Source: Agrobacterium genomosp. 13 str. CFBP 6927
Lineage (GTDB): Bacteria > Pseudomonadota > Alphaproteobacteria > Rhizobiales > Rhizobiaceae
Length of the DNA: 64,000 nt
Direction of reading: 5' to 3'
Assembly: GCA_900012615.1 (NCBI GenBank)
Contig: LT009756.1
Location: 2,319,274 to 2,383,273, forward strand
Shown here: positions 27,576 to 36,424 of the stretch, one piece after another
Numbering within the stretch: the stretch's first letter is position 1
Layout of the letters: every line of letters begins with the position of its first letter
Translations under genes and position numbers: made by a program
The notes under the pieces: model-generated
What the model was told of the DNA's origin: nothing
Database searches by the model: none
The model's input: the letters and a program-made list of their open reading frames with translations, nothing else

Positions 27576-29198
27576 CTAGCGCGCCGCGATGTCCGCATGA
27601 TCCTTGCGGCGCAGATAACCCAGAAGCCCGAGCGCTATGGCAATGCCAAGACCGAGGAACAGACCGCCCACGCCGCCGGCGATCAGGAAGATCAGCTTGC
27701 CCGGCGGCCAGCTTCTGGAATTGGGGGCCACCGGCTGCGAAATCACCCGCACATTGGTGGCATCGATCGTCTGCTGCTCGGCGATCTGCCGCGAGCGGTT
27801 GAGATAGGTCTCGTAGATCGCCGCGGCCGAATTGGCGTCGCGTTCCAGATCGCGCAGCCGCACCTGCGCCTCGTTGTCGGTAAAGACATTGGCGCGCTCC
27901 GCCACGGCTTTCAGCCTGAGAGCGTCGAGCGAGGAACGGGCCTCGGCGACATTGGTCTTGGCCGCCTGCAAAATGCGCCGCGCCTCGTCCGCCATGCCGC
28001 GCTCCAGCATGTCGCGTTCCGCCCCCGCCGTCGCCAGACGGGGATGGCGCGCGCCATAGGTCAGCGTCATCGCGCCGATCTGCTGCTGCAGGGTGCTGTA
28101 TTGTGCGCGGATGGTGTTCATGGTCTGGCTGTCGAAGATGGCGTCGCTCTGCGTGCGGTTCTGCGCAATCGCCGCCTCCATCTGCTTGAGGCGTGACTCC
28201 TCCTGAATGACACGCTGCTGCGCCGCCAGCACCTGCGCATTCAACTCACCGGATGCAAGATTGCTGACCAGCTGGCCGTTATTTTCCTGCAGGCCGTTTT
28301 CGCGGCGGAAATCCGCGACGCGCTTTTCGGCCACAGTCACGTTCTCACGCATTTCCTCCAGCCTGGTCCTCAGATCATCGACGATGCGCTGGCTGCTGTC
28401 GGACGTCGTCTGGAACAGCTCGCTTTCGAAAGCCTTGACGATGGCTTTCGAGACCATGACGGACTTTTCCGCGTCATTGGTCCAGACCGAAAGCGTCACC
28501 ACGAAGGAACGTGGATCGCGTTCCGCCGCCACCCGGTCTCCGAGCGAACGAAGCGCGCCGACCCTGTTGTCGCCATCCTCCGGTTTCGATGAAAAAATCG
28601 CCTTCAACCGCGCAAGCGGCGGCGGCTTGATGAATTCGGCATCCTGGTCAAGCTTCAGCTCATCCACCACCCGCGCCAGCACATTGCGCGAGGTAATGGT
28701 GCGCAGCTTGCTCTCCACCTCGAGAATCTGGGTGTCGCGTTGCTGGTTCGGGGAGAACACCCCGTCGCTGACGACGTTGAGGTTGGAGGGGTTGACGACG
28801 ATATCCGTATAGGCCGTGTAGCGCGGCGGTGTCATATAGGCATAGGAAAGTGACGCGGCGACGCAGAGAATGATCGCAAGCACGATCCACACAATGCCGT
28901 TTCGCAGCCAGATGAGCACATCGTCCAGGCCGATCCTGTCGATATATTTCAGACCTGGCAGCGCATTCGCCAGACTGGCGCTCGGCGAGGTCGCATTGAC
29001 GGATTGCGCAGCCGGAGCTGGTTCGGCAATGGCGGCCGCCGGCTTCGGCTCGAGATGCTCTTTCAGCACCGTGCGTTCGAAAACCTCGTCCTCGTCCGCC
29101 AGATCGTCCAGCAGGGAACCATGGGGTCTGGCGGCGGGCCCCGCTTTTTCATCCAGCGGACGTGCCTGCTTATGTCCCGCCTTTTGAAGCCTGTACAT
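27576..29198 (-). CDS. Wzz/GumC-type polysaccharide co-polymerase without kinase domain
   Basis: The 540-residue inner-membrane protein has a cytoplasmic N-terminal tail of about 110 residues. Then come a first helix (GIVWIVLAIILCVAASLSYAYM), the Wzz periplasmic domain (PPRYTAYTDIVVNPSN) and a long coiled-coil with heptads (about 230-460). A second helix close to the C-terminus (LIFLIAGGVGGLFLGLGIAIALGLLGYL) ends in a short basic tail. There is no Walker A/B tyrosine-kinase domain after it, so this is a kinase-less PCP-type protein that sets chain length or assists export. ATG 29198 is chosen; upstream extension is unlikely but possible. Confidence 0.88.
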   Translation of the reverse strand: MYRLQKAGHKQARPLDEKAGPAARPHGSLLDDLADEDEVFERTVLKEHLEPKPAAAIAEPAPAAQSVNATSPSASLANALPGLKYIDRIGLDDVLIWLRNGIVWIVLAIILCVAASLSYAYMTPPRYTAYTDIVVNPSNLNVVSDGVFSPNQQRDTQILEVESKLRTITSRNVLARVVDELKLDQDAEFIKPPPLARLKAIFSSKPEDGDNRVGALRSLGDRVAAERDPRSFVVTLSVWTNDAEKSVMVSKAIVKAFESELFQTTSDSSQRIVDDLRTRLEEMRENVTVAEKRVADFRRENGLQENNGQLVSNLASGELNAQVLAAQQRVIQEESRLKQMEAAIAQNRTQSDAIFDSQTMNTIRAQYSTLQQQIGAMTLTYGARHPRLATAGAERDMLERGMADEARRILQAAKTNVAEARSSLDALRLKAVAERANVFTDNEAQVRLRDLERDANSAAAIYETYLNRSRQIAEQQTIDATNVRVISQPVAPNSRSWPPGKLIFLIAGGVGGLFLGLGIAIALGLLGYLRRKDHADIAAR

Positions 29199-29455
29199 CA
29201 GCCAATCCAACTCGAACGAACCACAAAAAGGCCGGCAACGGATTGTTTTCACCGTCGCCAAGGCCGCTATCAACGGGCAAGTTTAAATATGACGGGTGAA
29301 TTTTAGGTTACCCGCCTCATGCCCACCATCATTGCCTATTCGCGACCACCATGAAAGAGACGATTGACTTGAATGGATCGATACGGTTCTTTCAGGCGTT
29401 ATATTTTTACATTATCCATTTGAACCTCAAAGATTTTATCGAAACGGAGTTTGGC

Positions 29456-30871
29456 ATGAGCCTGAAATTTGGAACGAGCGGCCTTCGCGGCCTCTCTGTC
29501 GATCTGAAAGGAAAAGCCTCTGCCGTCTATGCCACGGCATTTGCAAGACACCTTCTCGCATCGGGCCAGGCAAAGGCGGGAGACCCCATTCTTGTGGCCC
29601 GCGATTTTCGCGATTCGAGCCCGGATGTGTCAGCAACCTGCATCGCCGCGCTGAAAAAGGCCGGCCTGACACCGCTTGATTGCGGCACGGTGCCGACGCC
29701 GGCGCTGGCGCTTTACGGACTCTCCCTCAAGGCCGGAGCCCTGATGATCACCGGCTCGCATATTCCGGCCGACCGCAACGGCATCAAGTTCTATCGTCCC
29801 GACGGCGAAATCGACAAGCAAGACGAAACGGCGATTGCCGCACTCGCAGCCAAGGTTGAGGCTGAAGGTATCAGCGACGAGGCCGCAACGGCAGAGGATC
29901 ATTCCGCAATCGCCGCCGAACTTTTCTACGAGCGCAATATCGCGCTGCTGCCGGAAAAGGCGCTGTCGGGCCTGAAGATCGGCGTTTATCAGCACAGCAC
30001 GGTTGCGCGCGATCTCTTCGTCGATGTTCTCGCCCATTATGGCGCAGATGTCGTGCCGCTCGGCCGCTCCGAGACCTTCATTCCCGTCGATACCGAGGCG
30101 GTCTCACCGGAAACGCTGGCGCTTCTCAAAGAATGGGCGCCGCAACACGGTCTGGACGCCATCGTTTCCGCCGATGGCGACGGTGACCGTCCCCTGCTCG
30201 CCGATGAAAACGGCGTGCCGCTGCGCGGCGACCTGATCGGGCTCATCACAGCCAATTTTCTCGATGCGGGCGTGGTCGTCACCCCCGTCACCTCCAATTC
30301 CGGTATCGAAGCAAGCGGTTCGTTCGAAGTTGTCCGCACCAAGGTCGGCTCGCCTTTCGTGATCGCCGGCATGGGTGAGGCGCTTGCCGAGGGAAAGAAC
30401 GGCGTCATGGGGTTTGAGGCCAATGGCGGCCTGTTGACCGCCTCCGCCTTCACCCTCAACGGCAGGCCGCTTTCGCCGCTGCCGACCCGTGACAGCTTCC
30501 TGCCTGTCCTCGCCGTGTTGCTTCTGTCCGCCGATCAGAAAAAACCCCTATCGCAAATCGCAGCCGCCTACAGGCTGCCGGTTGCCGCCGCCGACCGTCT
30601 GGAGAACTTCGCGCAGGAAAAGAGCGCCGCCCTGATGGCGCATCTGCGCGCCTCCCGCAGCAATCTCGAAACCTTCCTCGCCCCGGTCGGCGCGGTGAAG
30701 ACGCTCAGCGACATAGACGGCCTGCGCGTGGCGCTGACCGACGGCAGCACCATCCATTTCCGCCCTTCCGGCAACGCTCCCGAAATGCGCTGTTATGTCG
30801 AGGCCGCCAATCAGGATGAGGCCGAAACGCTTCTGAACAAGGGGCTCGATCTCATCCGCAATTTTGGGTGA
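29456..30871 (+). CDS. phosphomannomutase / phosphoglucomutase-family enzyme
   Basis: The 471-residue alpha-phosphohexomutase has the N-terminal GTSGLRG, the phosphoserine loop ITGSHIP (Ser 101) and the Mg loop SADGDGDRPLL. The sugar-binding GFEANGG and the C-terminal phosphate-binding RPSGNAPEMRCYVEA follow. All four domain signatures are intact. It converts mannose (or glucose) 6-phosphate to 1-phosphate for nucleotide-sugar synthesis. ATG 29456 is chosen because GGAG precedes it by six bases and the family N-terminus starts there. It closes the polysaccharide locus. Confidence 0.92.
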   Translation: MSLKFGTSGLRGLSVDLKGKASAVYATAFARHLLASGQAKAGDPILVARDFRDSSPDVSATCIAALKKAGLTPLDCGTVPTPALALYGLSLKAGALMITGSHIPADRNGIKFYRPDGEIDKQDETAIAALAAKVEAEGISDEAATAEDHSAIAAELFYERNIALLPEKALSGLKIGVYQHSTVARDLFVDVLAHYGADVVPLGRSETFIPVDTEAVSPETLALLKEWAPQHGLDAIVSADGDGDRPLLADENGVPLRGDLIGLITANFLDAGVVVTPVTSNSGIEASGSFEVVRTKVGSPFVIAGMGEALAEGKNGVMGFEANGGLLTASAFTLNGRPLSPLPTRDSFLPVLAVLLLSADQKKPLSQIAAAYRLPVAAADRLENFAQEKSAALMAHLRASRSNLETFLAPVGAVKTLSDIDGLRVALTDGSTIHFRPSGNAPEMRCYVEAANQDEAETLLNKGLDLIRNFG

Positions 30872-30972
30872 GTGGAGCGCGCACGTGAGATGATATAAGC
30901 GGAACGCATGCCATTTCCCATGCGATCCGTAACTTCACATTGAAGCGTCACTGGTTGTCTGAAGCTGTCCTC

Positions 30973-31003
30973 CGTCATCCTCGGGCTTGACCCGAGGATG
31001 ACG
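30973..31003. repeat. intergenic palindromic repeat, family A
   Basis: Perfect 13-bp arms (CGTCATCCTCGGG and CCCGAGGATGACG) around a 5-base loop, followed by TCGAG. The same unit appears twice in inverted order at 45586-45672. Such hairpin units are scattered through Rhizobiaceae genomes, and they may end or stabilise transcripts. Confidence 0.85.
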
Positions 31004-31172
31004 TCGAGTTTCAAAGCACTCGTCAGCAATCCGAATCGTGTCGGCATTCCGACTTTGAGACGACAGCCGAGGCGTCGTCGCACAGTGTCGCAAATGTCGC
31101 ACCCCGCCCGTGCCCTGTTGCTCTTCCGGCTCCATGGAGCGATAAGGACCGGAGGGCCACAAGAGGCGGATT

Positions 31173-31574
31173 ATGAGCGGCGAGACCATTACCCTTTATG
31201 AAGCGATCGGTGGCGATGCGACCGTCAGGGCGCTGACCCGGCGTTTCTATGAATTGATGGACACCCTTCCCGAAGCGGCGCGCTGCCGCGCCATCCATCC
31301 CGCCGATCTTTCCGGCAGCGAGGCGAAGTTTTACGATTATCTGACGGGATATCTTGGCGGACCGCCCGTCTATGTCGAGAAACACGGCCACCCGATGCTC
31401 CGCCGCCGCCACTTCGTCGCCCCTATCGGCCCCGCCGAGCGAGATGAATGGCTGCTCTGCTTCCGCCGCGCCATGGACGAGACCATCGACAATCCGAAGT
31501 TGCGCGAGATCATCTGGACGCCGGTCGAGCGGCTGGCCTTTCACATGCAGAACCAGGAGGCGGACAGCCAATGA
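31173..31574 (+). CDS. group II truncated haemoglobin
   Basis: The 133-residue protein has the group II signature YLGGPPVYVEKHGHPMLRRRHFVAPI, with proximal haem His 80, Tyr 26 at the B10-like position (RRFYELM) and Trp 93 at G8 (ERDEW). Group II globins bind O2 and NO with slow release and are linked to NO detoxification or redox chemistry in the cytosol. Its stop overlaps the start of the DUF423-type gene by four bases (ATGA), so the two are coupled. Confidence 0.93.
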   Translation: MSGETITLYEAIGGDATVRALTRRFYELMDTLPEAARCRAIHPADLSGSEAKFYDYLTGYLGGPPVYVEKHGHPMLRRRHFVAPIGPAERDEWLLCFRRAMDETIDNPKLREIIWTPVERLAFHMQNQEADSQ

Positions 31575-31966
31575 CCACGCAGAGCGCGACCATCGCAAGC
31601 CTGCCCCGCGAAAGATTGCGGGCCTTTATTCTGTTGCTGGGCGGCCTCACGGGCGCGGCCGGCGTGATGCTCGCAGCCGCCGCCACCCATACCGGCGAAA
31701 CCTATATGCTCGGCAATGCTTCGGCCATGGCGCTGGCACATGCGCCGGTGCTTGTGGCGCTTCATATCGGCGCGGATCGCATCAGAACCGCCATTCCCGC
31801 AGGCCTGATCCTCGGCCTCGGCACGGCGATCTTTGTCGGTGATCTCGTCACCCGCCATTTTTCCGGCCACAACCTGTTTCCCTACGCCGCACCCACGGGC
31901 GGCCTCGGCATGATTGCCGGATGGCTGGTGCTTTGCGCCGGAGCATTTCTAAGGCCGAAGGGCTAA
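31571..31966 (+). CDS. DUF423-like small membrane protein
   Basis: The 131-residue protein has four hydrophobic segments (AFILLLGGLTGAAGVMLAAAA; ALAHAPVLVALHIGA; IPAGLILGLGTAIFVGDLV; PTGGLGMIAGWLVLCAGAF). The pattern, with Gly-rich helix ends and ALxHAPVLxAL, resembles DUF423 (YwdK-like) proteins of unknown role. ATG 31571 overlaps the globin stop, and the two form a small operon. A membrane partner for the haemoglobin is possible but unproven. Confidence 0.75.
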   Translation: MTTQSATIASLPRERLRAFILLLGGLTGAAGVMLAAAATHTGETYMLGNASAMALAHAPVLVALHIGADRIRTAIPAGLILGLGTAIFVGDLVTRHFSGHNLFPYAAPTGGLGMIAGWLVLCAGAFLRPKG

Positions 31967-31969
31967 GCT

Positions 31970-32263
31970 TTAGCCCTTACGCCGCGTCCAGCGAAACGAC
32001 AGGATATTGCGGCCCTCTTCGGCCGCCGCGCCGATTTCGAAGGACGGCGTTTCACCGGGCTGGCGGGTGCGCAGATAGGGAAAGTTCACGACATTGCCGC
32101 CGCTTCCGGCAAGGCGATTGCGCCTTTCGCGTTCACCGATGATTTCATAGATGTCCAGCAAAGCCGGATCGGCGGCCTGTTCGGCCATCTTGTGCAGTTC
32201 CACACGGCAGGCTTCCGCCGCCGCTGGCACCCCATCCTTAAAATTATTGCGCTCGTCGCTCAT
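31970..32263 (-). CDS. small hypothetical protein
   Basis: A 97-residue soluble protein. The N-terminal half is helical (AACRVELHKMAEQAADPALLDIYEIIGERERRN), and the rest is Gly/Arg-rich and probably forms a strand pair (NVVNFPYLRTRQ and ILSFRWTRR). Its ATG overlaps the end of the upstream DUF2325 gene by 20 bases in another frame, which points to coupled translation. No family recognised. Confidence 0.65.
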   Translation of the reverse strand: MSDERNNFKDGVPAAAEACRVELHKMAEQAADPALLDIYEIIGERERRNRLAGSGGNVVNFPYLRTRQPGETPSFEIGAAAEEGRNILSFRWTRRKG

Positions 32264-32669
32264 CGTTCGAGTTCCGTTCATTCATGGTCTGCAGCGCCCG
32301 CTCCAGACTGGATTTGCTGCCGTTGCGCAGCGGAATGAACGTCTTGCCGAATTTCTTGCAACCGGACTTCACCCGCAGACACGCATCGTGGCTGATACAG
32401 TCGATGGGGCAGAAAACGCAGTCGACGGAGGGAAGCACGGTATCGATGCGCGAGACGGCCTCACGCAGGCCGCCATCGTGATGAATGAGCTCCGCGCCGA
32501 AATTGCTGGCGATCTGGCGAAGATGCGCAACCTGACAGTCACGGCCGCCGACATAAAGAAAGCTTTTCGGACCGGAAAGCTGCTGTTCGGCCACGTCCCG
32601 CTCGGTCTGGGGAGCGCCCTTGCCCTGCTTGCCGCCGCGTTCGGCCTTCTTCTTTTCCTTGCGTGCCAT
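32244..32669 (-). CDS. DUF2325-family cysteine-rich protein
   Basis: The 141-residue protein has a basic N-terminus (MARKEKKKAERGGKQ) and a C-terminal DUF2325 domain: FLYVGGRDCQVAHLRQIASNFGAELIHHDGG, then VDCVFCPIDCISHDACLRVKSGCKKFGKTFIPLRNGS. The six closely spaced cysteines and HH suggest a metal or redox site. ATG 32669 has a very strong GGTGAGGGA site directly before it; longer frames upstream lack one. Function unknown; the family is widespread, often near redox genes. Confidence 0.82.
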   Translation of the reverse strand: MARKEKKKAERGGKQGKGAPQTERDVAEQQLSGPKSFLYVGGRDCQVAHLRQIASNFGAELIHHDGGLREAVSRIDTVLPSVDCVFCPIDCISHDACLRVKSGCKKFGKTFIPLRNGSKSSLERALQTMNERNSNDERRAQ

Positions 32670-32820
32670 TCCCTCACCTGCCGGTTGATTTTTCAATGCC
32701 CCGACGTTGGGGATGCCGGCACCATAATAAAGATGAGTTTTGGAGTAAAGTATAAAGGTGATAATTTTCCTCATGTTTTGACATAAAGAATCGATCACAT
32801 ATTCGAGAGAATGGTTCCGT

Positions 32821-33462
32821 TCAGCCGTTTATGCGCAATCCGCCCATGAAAAGCTGCTCCAGATGCCGGGCCGCATCCTCGAAACGGCCTTCACCGCCAT
32901 TCTTCTCACCCAGCACCGCCCGCACCTGCACATCGAAATCCGCATAATGCTGCGTGGTCGACCAGATCGAGAAAATCAGGTGATAGGGATCGCATTTGGC
33001 CATCCGCCCCGCCTTCACCCAGGCGCGGATGACCTCGGCCTTTTCATCCACCAGTTGTTTCAGCGGCCCCTTCAGCTCGTCCTCGATATGCGGCGCGCCC
33101 TGCAGGATTTCATTGGCGAACAGGCGGCTTTCGCGCGGGAAATCGCGCGACATTTCCAGCTTGCGACGAATATAGGAGCGGATCTCGCTTTCGGGATTGC
33201 CCTTGGCATCGAAGGCGCGCAGCGGGTCAAGCCATGTGTCTAGCACCCGCTCGATCAGCGCGCGATGCATCGCCTCCTTGGTACGGAAATAATAAAGCAC
33301 ATTCGGCTTCGACATGCCGGCCGCCTCGGCAATCTGGTCGATGGTGGAGCCGCGAAAGCCGTTGATGGAGAATACACTGAGCGCAGCCTCGAGAATCGCC
33401 TCCTGCTTTTCTTCCTGAATGCGGGTCCGCTTCTGTGTTTTTGCTGCTCGCGGTATGGCCAT
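32821..33462 (-). CDS. rutR: RutR-type TetR-family regulator of pyrimidine utilisation
   Basis: The 213-residue TetR-fold protein has a helix-turn-helix SINGFRGSTIDQIAEAAGMSKPNVLYYFRTKEAM. The RutR-specific C-terminal domain follows, including FPRESRLFANEILQGAP and LIFSIWSTTQHYADFDVQV. In E. coli, RutR binds uracil and thymine and controls rut and car genes. Here it is divergent from a reductive-type pyrimidine operon, with a RutR-like palindrome between the two. Regulation of that operon by uracil-type ligands is the natural prediction. Confidence 0.9.
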   Translation of the reverse strand: MAIPRAAKTQKRTRIQEEKQEAILEAALSVFSINGFRGSTIDQIAEAAGMSKPNVLYYFRTKEAMHRALIERVLDTWLDPLRAFDAKGNPESEIRSYIRRKLEMSRDFPRESRLFANEILQGAPHIEDELKGPLKQLVDEKAEVIRAWVKAGRMAKCDPYHLIFSIWSTTQHYADFDVQVRAVLGEKNGGEGRFEDAARHLEQLFMGGLRING

Positions 33463-33597
33463 TCTCAGCTCTCTGTTTCTTTTCGATGCAATTGCCGTTA
33501 CAGTATGCTTAAAAAATAATCGCCGCGTACAGTTTAGGCAAAATTACTGCGATTCGTCACGAAAATCCCTTGCTGACGCCATGGCGAATTTGCAATG

Positions 33598-33613
33598 TTT
33601 ACCAGCCGGTCAA
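33598..33613. promoter_or_regulatory. RutR-like operator
   Basis: TTTACCAGCCGGTCAA lies in the 260-base gap between rutR and the divergent catabolic operon. The published E. coli RutR consensus is TTGACCANNTGGTCAA; this matches at 12 of 14 fixed positions with the same 16-base length. It is 110 bases upstream of the hydrolase start and 136 from rutR. Confidence 0.6.
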
Positions 33614-33722
33614 TTTATCCCCCATCGCCATCACAAGGCAATGGCTGTTATCTTAACCGGCAAAAAAGGGAACGGCACAAGCTTTGCTTCGATAAAAACA
33701 AAACAGGTGAGGACGACACTTC

Positions 33723-34970
33723 ATGGCGGCGGGTAAGAACTTGACGGTCAATGGCGACCGTCTGTGGGACAGTCTGATGGATATGGCGAAGATCGGCCCC
33801 GGCATTGCCGGCGGCAATAATCGCCGCACGCTGACGGATGAGGATGCGGAAGGCCGCAGCCTGTTCCAGCGCTGGTGTGAAGCGGCCGGGCTGACGATGG
33901 GCGTCGACCGCATGGGCACCATGTTCGCCACCCGCCCAGGCGAGGACCCGGACGCGCTTCCCGTTTATATCGGCAGCCACCTCGACACCCAGCCGACCGG
34001 CGGCAAGTTCGATGGCGTGCTCGGTGTGCTGGCCGGGCTGGAGGTGGTGCGCAGCCTGAACGACCTCAATATCAAGACCAAACACCCGATCACCGTCACC
34101 AACTGGTCAAACGAGGAAGGCGCGCGCTTTGCCCCGGCCATGCTGGCCTCCGGCGTCTTCGCCGGCATTCACGATCTCGATTATGCCTATAGCCGCACTG
34201 ATACCGACGGCAAGACCTATGGCGAAGAGCTGAAGCGCATCGGCTGGCTGGGCGAGGAAGAGGTGGGCGCGCGCAAAATGCACGCCTATTTCGAATATCA
34301 CATCGAACAGGGGCCGATCCTGGAAGCGGAAGGCAAACAGATCGGCGTCGTCACCCATTGCCAGGGCCTGTGGTGGCTGGAAGTGACGCTGACCGGCAAG
34401 GAAGCCCATACCGGCTCCACCCCGATGGCCATGCGCGTCAATGCCGGCTTAGCTGCCGCCCGCATTCTCGAAAAGGTGCAGGAAGTGGCCATGGCCCACC
34501 AGCCGGGCGCGGTGGCCGGCGTCGGCCAGATGATCTTCACACCCAATTCCCGCAACGTGCTGCCCGGCAAGGTGGTCTTCACCATCGACCTCAGAACCCC
34601 CTCACAGGCAAAACTCGACAGCATGCGCGCCATCTTCGAGCGCGAGGTGCCGCAGATCGCCGAAGAACTCGGCGTCGGCTGCTCGATCGAAGCCATCGGC
34701 CATTTCGATCCCGTCACCTTTGATCCCGTTCTGGTCGGCCGCGTGCGCTCTGCCGCCGAAAAACTCGGCTACAGCCACATGGACATCATTTCCGGCGCCG
34801 GCCACGATGCCTGCTGGACGGCAAGAGTCGCCCCCTCCACCATGATCTTCTGCCCCTGCGTGGACGGGCTTTCCCACAACGAAGCCGAGGAGATTTCGCC
34901 GGAATGGGCCGCCGCCGGCTGCGATGTGCTGCTACATGCGGTGCTTGAGACTGCGGAGATCGTGGAATGA
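33723..34970 (+). CDS. hyuC: N-carbamoyl-amino-acid hydrolase / beta-ureidopropionase (M20 family)
   Basis: The 415-residue Zn/Mn hydrolase has the binuclear metal ligands GSHLDTQPTGGKFDG (His 86, Asp 97), NEEGARF, HIEQGP and a final GAGHDACW. GKEAHTGSTPM and NSRNVLPGKVVFTIDLR are characteristic of N-carbamoyl-L-amino acid and beta-ureidopropionate amidohydrolases. It releases CO2 and NH3 from N-carbamoyl-beta-alanine, the last step of reductive pyrimidine breakdown (PydC). GAGGA is nine bases before ATG, and the four-base overlap with the next gene makes a tight operon. The symbol pydC would be equally apt. Confidence 0.9.
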   Translation: MAAGKNLTVNGDRLWDSLMDMAKIGPGIAGGNNRRTLTDEDAEGRSLFQRWCEAAGLTMGVDRMGTMFATRPGEDPDALPVYIGSHLDTQPTGGKFDGVLGVLAGLEVVRSLNDLNIKTKHPITVTNWSNEEGARFAPAMLASGVFAGIHDLDYAYSRTDTDGKTYGEELKRIGWLGEEEVGARKMHAYFEYHIEQGPILEAEGKQIGVVTHCQGLWWLEVTLTGKEAHTGSTPMAMRVNAGLAAARILEKVQEVAMAHQPGAVAGVGQMIFTPNSRNVLPGKVVFTIDLRTPSQAKLDSMRAIFEREVPQIAEELGVGCSIEAIGHFDPVTFDPVLVGRVRSAAEKLGYSHMDIISGAGHDACWTARVAPSTMIFCPCVDGLSHNEAEEISPEWAAAGCDVLLHAVLETAEIVE

Positions 34971-36424
34971 CCGCCACCATCATCAAGAACGGCACCATCG
35001 TCACCGCCGACCTCACCTATAAGGCCGATGTGAAGATCGAAGGCGGCAGGATCGCCGAGATCGGGCCCGATCTGAGCGGCGGCACGGTACTCGATGCCAC
35101 CGGATGTTATGTCATGCCCGGCGGCATCGATCCGCATGTGCACCTGGAAATGCCCTTCATGGGCACCTATTCCGCCGATGACTTCGAGAGCGGCACACGC
35201 GCGGCGCTTGCCGGCGGCACGACCATGGTGGTGGATTTCTGCCTGCCGGAGCCCGGCCAGTCGTTGCTCGATGCCCTGCAAAGATGGGACAACAAGGCGA
35301 CCCGCGCCAATTGCGATTATTCCTTCCACATGGCCGTCACCTGGTGGGGCGAGCAGGTCTTCAACGAGATGAAGACGGTGGTTCGGGAAAAAGGCATCAA
35401 CTCGTTCAAGCACTTCATGGCCTATAAGGGCGCCTTGATGGTGAATGACGACGAGATGTTCGCCTCCTTCTCGCGCTGCGCCGAACTGGGCGCCATTCCC
35501 TTCGTGCATGCGGAAAACGGCGATATCGTCGCGCAGATGCAGGAAAAACTGATGGCGGAAGGCAATGTCGGGCCGGAGGCGCATGCCTACTCCCGCCCGC
35601 CCTCGGTGGAGGGCGAGGCCACCAACCGCGCCATCATCATCGCCGATATGGCGGGTGCGCCGCTTTATGTCGTCCACACCTCCTGCGAACAGGCGCATGA
35701 AGCGATCCGCCGCGCCCGGCAAAACGGCATGCGGGTCTATGGCGAACCGCTGATCCAGCACCTGATCCTCGATGAAAGCGAATATGCCAATGCCGACTGG
35801 GATCACGCCGCGCGTCGGGTGATGTCGCCGCCCTTCCGCAACCGGCAGCATCAGGACAGCCTCTGGGCGGGCCTCGCCTCCGGCTCGCTGCAATGCGTGG
35901 CGACCGACCATTGCGCCTTCACCACCGAGCAGAAACGCTTCGGCCTTGGCGATTTCCGCAGGATTCCGAACGGCACCGGCGGGCTGGAAGATCGCATGCC
36001 GCTGCTCTGGACCCATGGCGTGGCGACCGGCCGGCTGACGATGAACGAATTCGTCGCCGTCACCTCCACCAACATCGCCAAGATCCTGAACATCTATCCC
36101 AGAAAGGGCGCGATCCTCGTCGGCAGCGATGCCGATATCGTCGTCTGGGATCCGGCGCTGGAAAAGACCATCAGCGCGGCGAGCCAGCAGTCGGCCATCG
36201 ATTACAACGTGTTCGAAGGGCAGAAGGTCAAAGGCCTGCCGCGCTACACCCTGTCGCGCGGTCTCGTCAGCATCGAGGAGGCCACCATCGAAACGCAGCC
36301 GGGCCACGGCCAGTTCATCGCCCGCGATCCCTATCCCGCCGTCAGCCGGGCGCTTTCCACCTGGAAGGAACTCGTTGCGCCGCGCAAGGTGGAGCGCAGC
36401 GGCATCCCGGCATCGGGTGTATGA
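34967..36424 (+). CDS. hydA: dihydropyrimidinase (D-hydantoinase)
   Basis: The 485-residue cyclic amidohydrolase has the metal site GGIDPHVHLEMPF (His 57 and 59), the carboxylated-lysine segment INSFKHFMAYKGA, FVHAENGD, VVHTSCEQAH and the C-terminal CVATDHCAF with the last Asp ligand. It opens dihydrouracil and dihydrothymine to N-carbamoyl-beta-amino acids, the substrate of the preceding hydrolase (PydB). Both ends overlap neighbours by four bases. The upstream dihydropyrimidine dehydrogenase (PydA/PreTA) is not in this window. Confidence 0.93.
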   Translation: MTATIIKNGTIVTADLTYKADVKIEGGRIAEIGPDLSGGTVLDATGCYVMPGGIDPHVHLEMPFMGTYSADDFESGTRAALAGGTTMVVDFCLPEPGQSLLDALQRWDNKATRANCDYSFHMAVTWWGEQVFNEMKTVVREKGINSFKHFMAYKGALMVNDDEMFASFSRCAELGAIPFVHAENGDIVAQMQEKLMAEGNVGPEAHAYSRPPSVEGEATNRAIIIADMAGAPLYVVHTSCEQAHEAIRRARQNGMRVYGEPLIQHLILDESEYANADWDHAARRVMSPPFRNRQHQDSLWAGLASGSLQCVATDHCAFTTEQKRFGLGDFRRIPNGTGGLEDRMPLLWTHGVATGRLTMNEFVAVTSTNIAKILNIYPRKGAILVGSDADIVVWDPALEKTISAASQQSAIDYNVFEGQKVKGLPRYTLSRGLVSIEEATIETQPGHGQFIARDPYPAVSRALSTWKELVAPRKVERSGIPASGV

